A stretch of DNA of 64,000 bases, from NCBI GenBank assembly GCA_009731375.1, contig BJOX01000118.1:734445-798444 (forward strand). The letters run 5' to 3'. Positions within the stretch are counted from its first letter, which is position 1, and every line of letters starts with the position of its first letter. The translations under genes were made by a program, and so were the position numbers. The notes below the pieces were generated by a model. That model did not search any database, had not been told where the DNA came from, and saw nothing but the letters and a program-made list of their open reading frames with translations. Source of the DNA: Paulinella micropora. Taxonomy: Eukaryota; Cercozoa; Imbricatea; Euglyphida. Shown in pieces: positions 63,860-64,000 of the stretch.

Positions 63860-64000
63860 TATACTCTATACTACACTATACTATACTATACTATACTATA
63901 CTATACTATACTATACTATACTATACTATACTATACTATACTATACTATACTATACTATACTATACTATACTATACTATACTATACTATACTATACTATA
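63365..64000. repeat. (CAG/CAA)n, (CTA)n and terminal (CTATA)n satellite
   Basis: Trinucleotide tracts from 63370 to about 63855, then a pure CTATA pentamer array to the window edge. No gene. Confidence 0.9.

Overview
The window is nuclear DNA of a eukaryote, probably a unicellular one. It carries a multi-exon spliceosomal gene with GT-AG introns, very dense microsatellites, and a complete-looking integrated DNA virus. I cannot name the host. TAG is a normal stop in both the host and the viral genes. N runs mark assembly joins: 799-1773, 37402-37793, 52902-53000 and 58501-58599 are long; 10-base gaps lie at 15853, 30307, 36459, 43655, 45171, 48060 and 59286.

Region 1 (393-28185) is an endogenous Polinton-like virus (PLV), about 24.4 kb if the left inverted duplication is set aside. 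Its terminal inverted repeats are about 936 bp (3736-4671 and 27249-28185). The outermost ~410 bp of each repeat is itself a giant palindrome with two small hairpins at its tip, so it could fold into a T shape. Between the repeats lie a PrimPol/SF3 helicase, an HJR-type major capsid protein, a penton-like minor capsid protein, an FtsK/HerA packaging ATPase, a phage-like fibre with a peptidase S74 self-cleaving chaperone, a virion protein with a PLA2-like N-terminus, two GIY-YIG endonucleases, small membrane, secreted and zinc proteins, and a tyrosine recombinase whose catalytic signature resembles telomere resolvases (protelomerases). I see no protein-primed DNA polymerase, no retroviral-type integrase and no Rep nickase. 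The working model is replication primed by PrimPol and carried by the SF3 helicase, with hairpin ends processed by the recombinase. Two genes carry single in-frame stop codons, which suggests the copy has begun to decay. A gene next to the right repeat contains a 50-nt spliceosomal-type intron.

The left end of the virus is followed outward by an identical head-to-head copy of its first ~2.1 kb (1774-3922 against 3963-6111). This is either a real telomere-fusion or concatemer junction or a fold-back assembly artefact.

Region 2 (28186-32214) is host microsatellite DNA, including a 1.37-kb block repeated exactly on both sides of a 10-N gap.

Region 3 (32215-54967) is a host importin-5/Kap121-type karyopherin gene with at least 30 exons. 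Its introns are mostly tetranucleotide repeats, (CTAT)n and (CATA)n. They also hold SINE-like retroposons with (TATC)n tails, a tRNA-derived SINE, a group I intron ribozyme core, and many degenerate partial copies of the adjoining exon edges.

Region 4 (54968-64000) is intergenic. It has an AT-rich block with a foldback element, a GAGGCAATAGT-type tandem array, a His/Gln-rich terminal exon, an unidentified minus-strand multi-exon gene with a CxxC zinc motif, and a terminal satellite of CTATA units.
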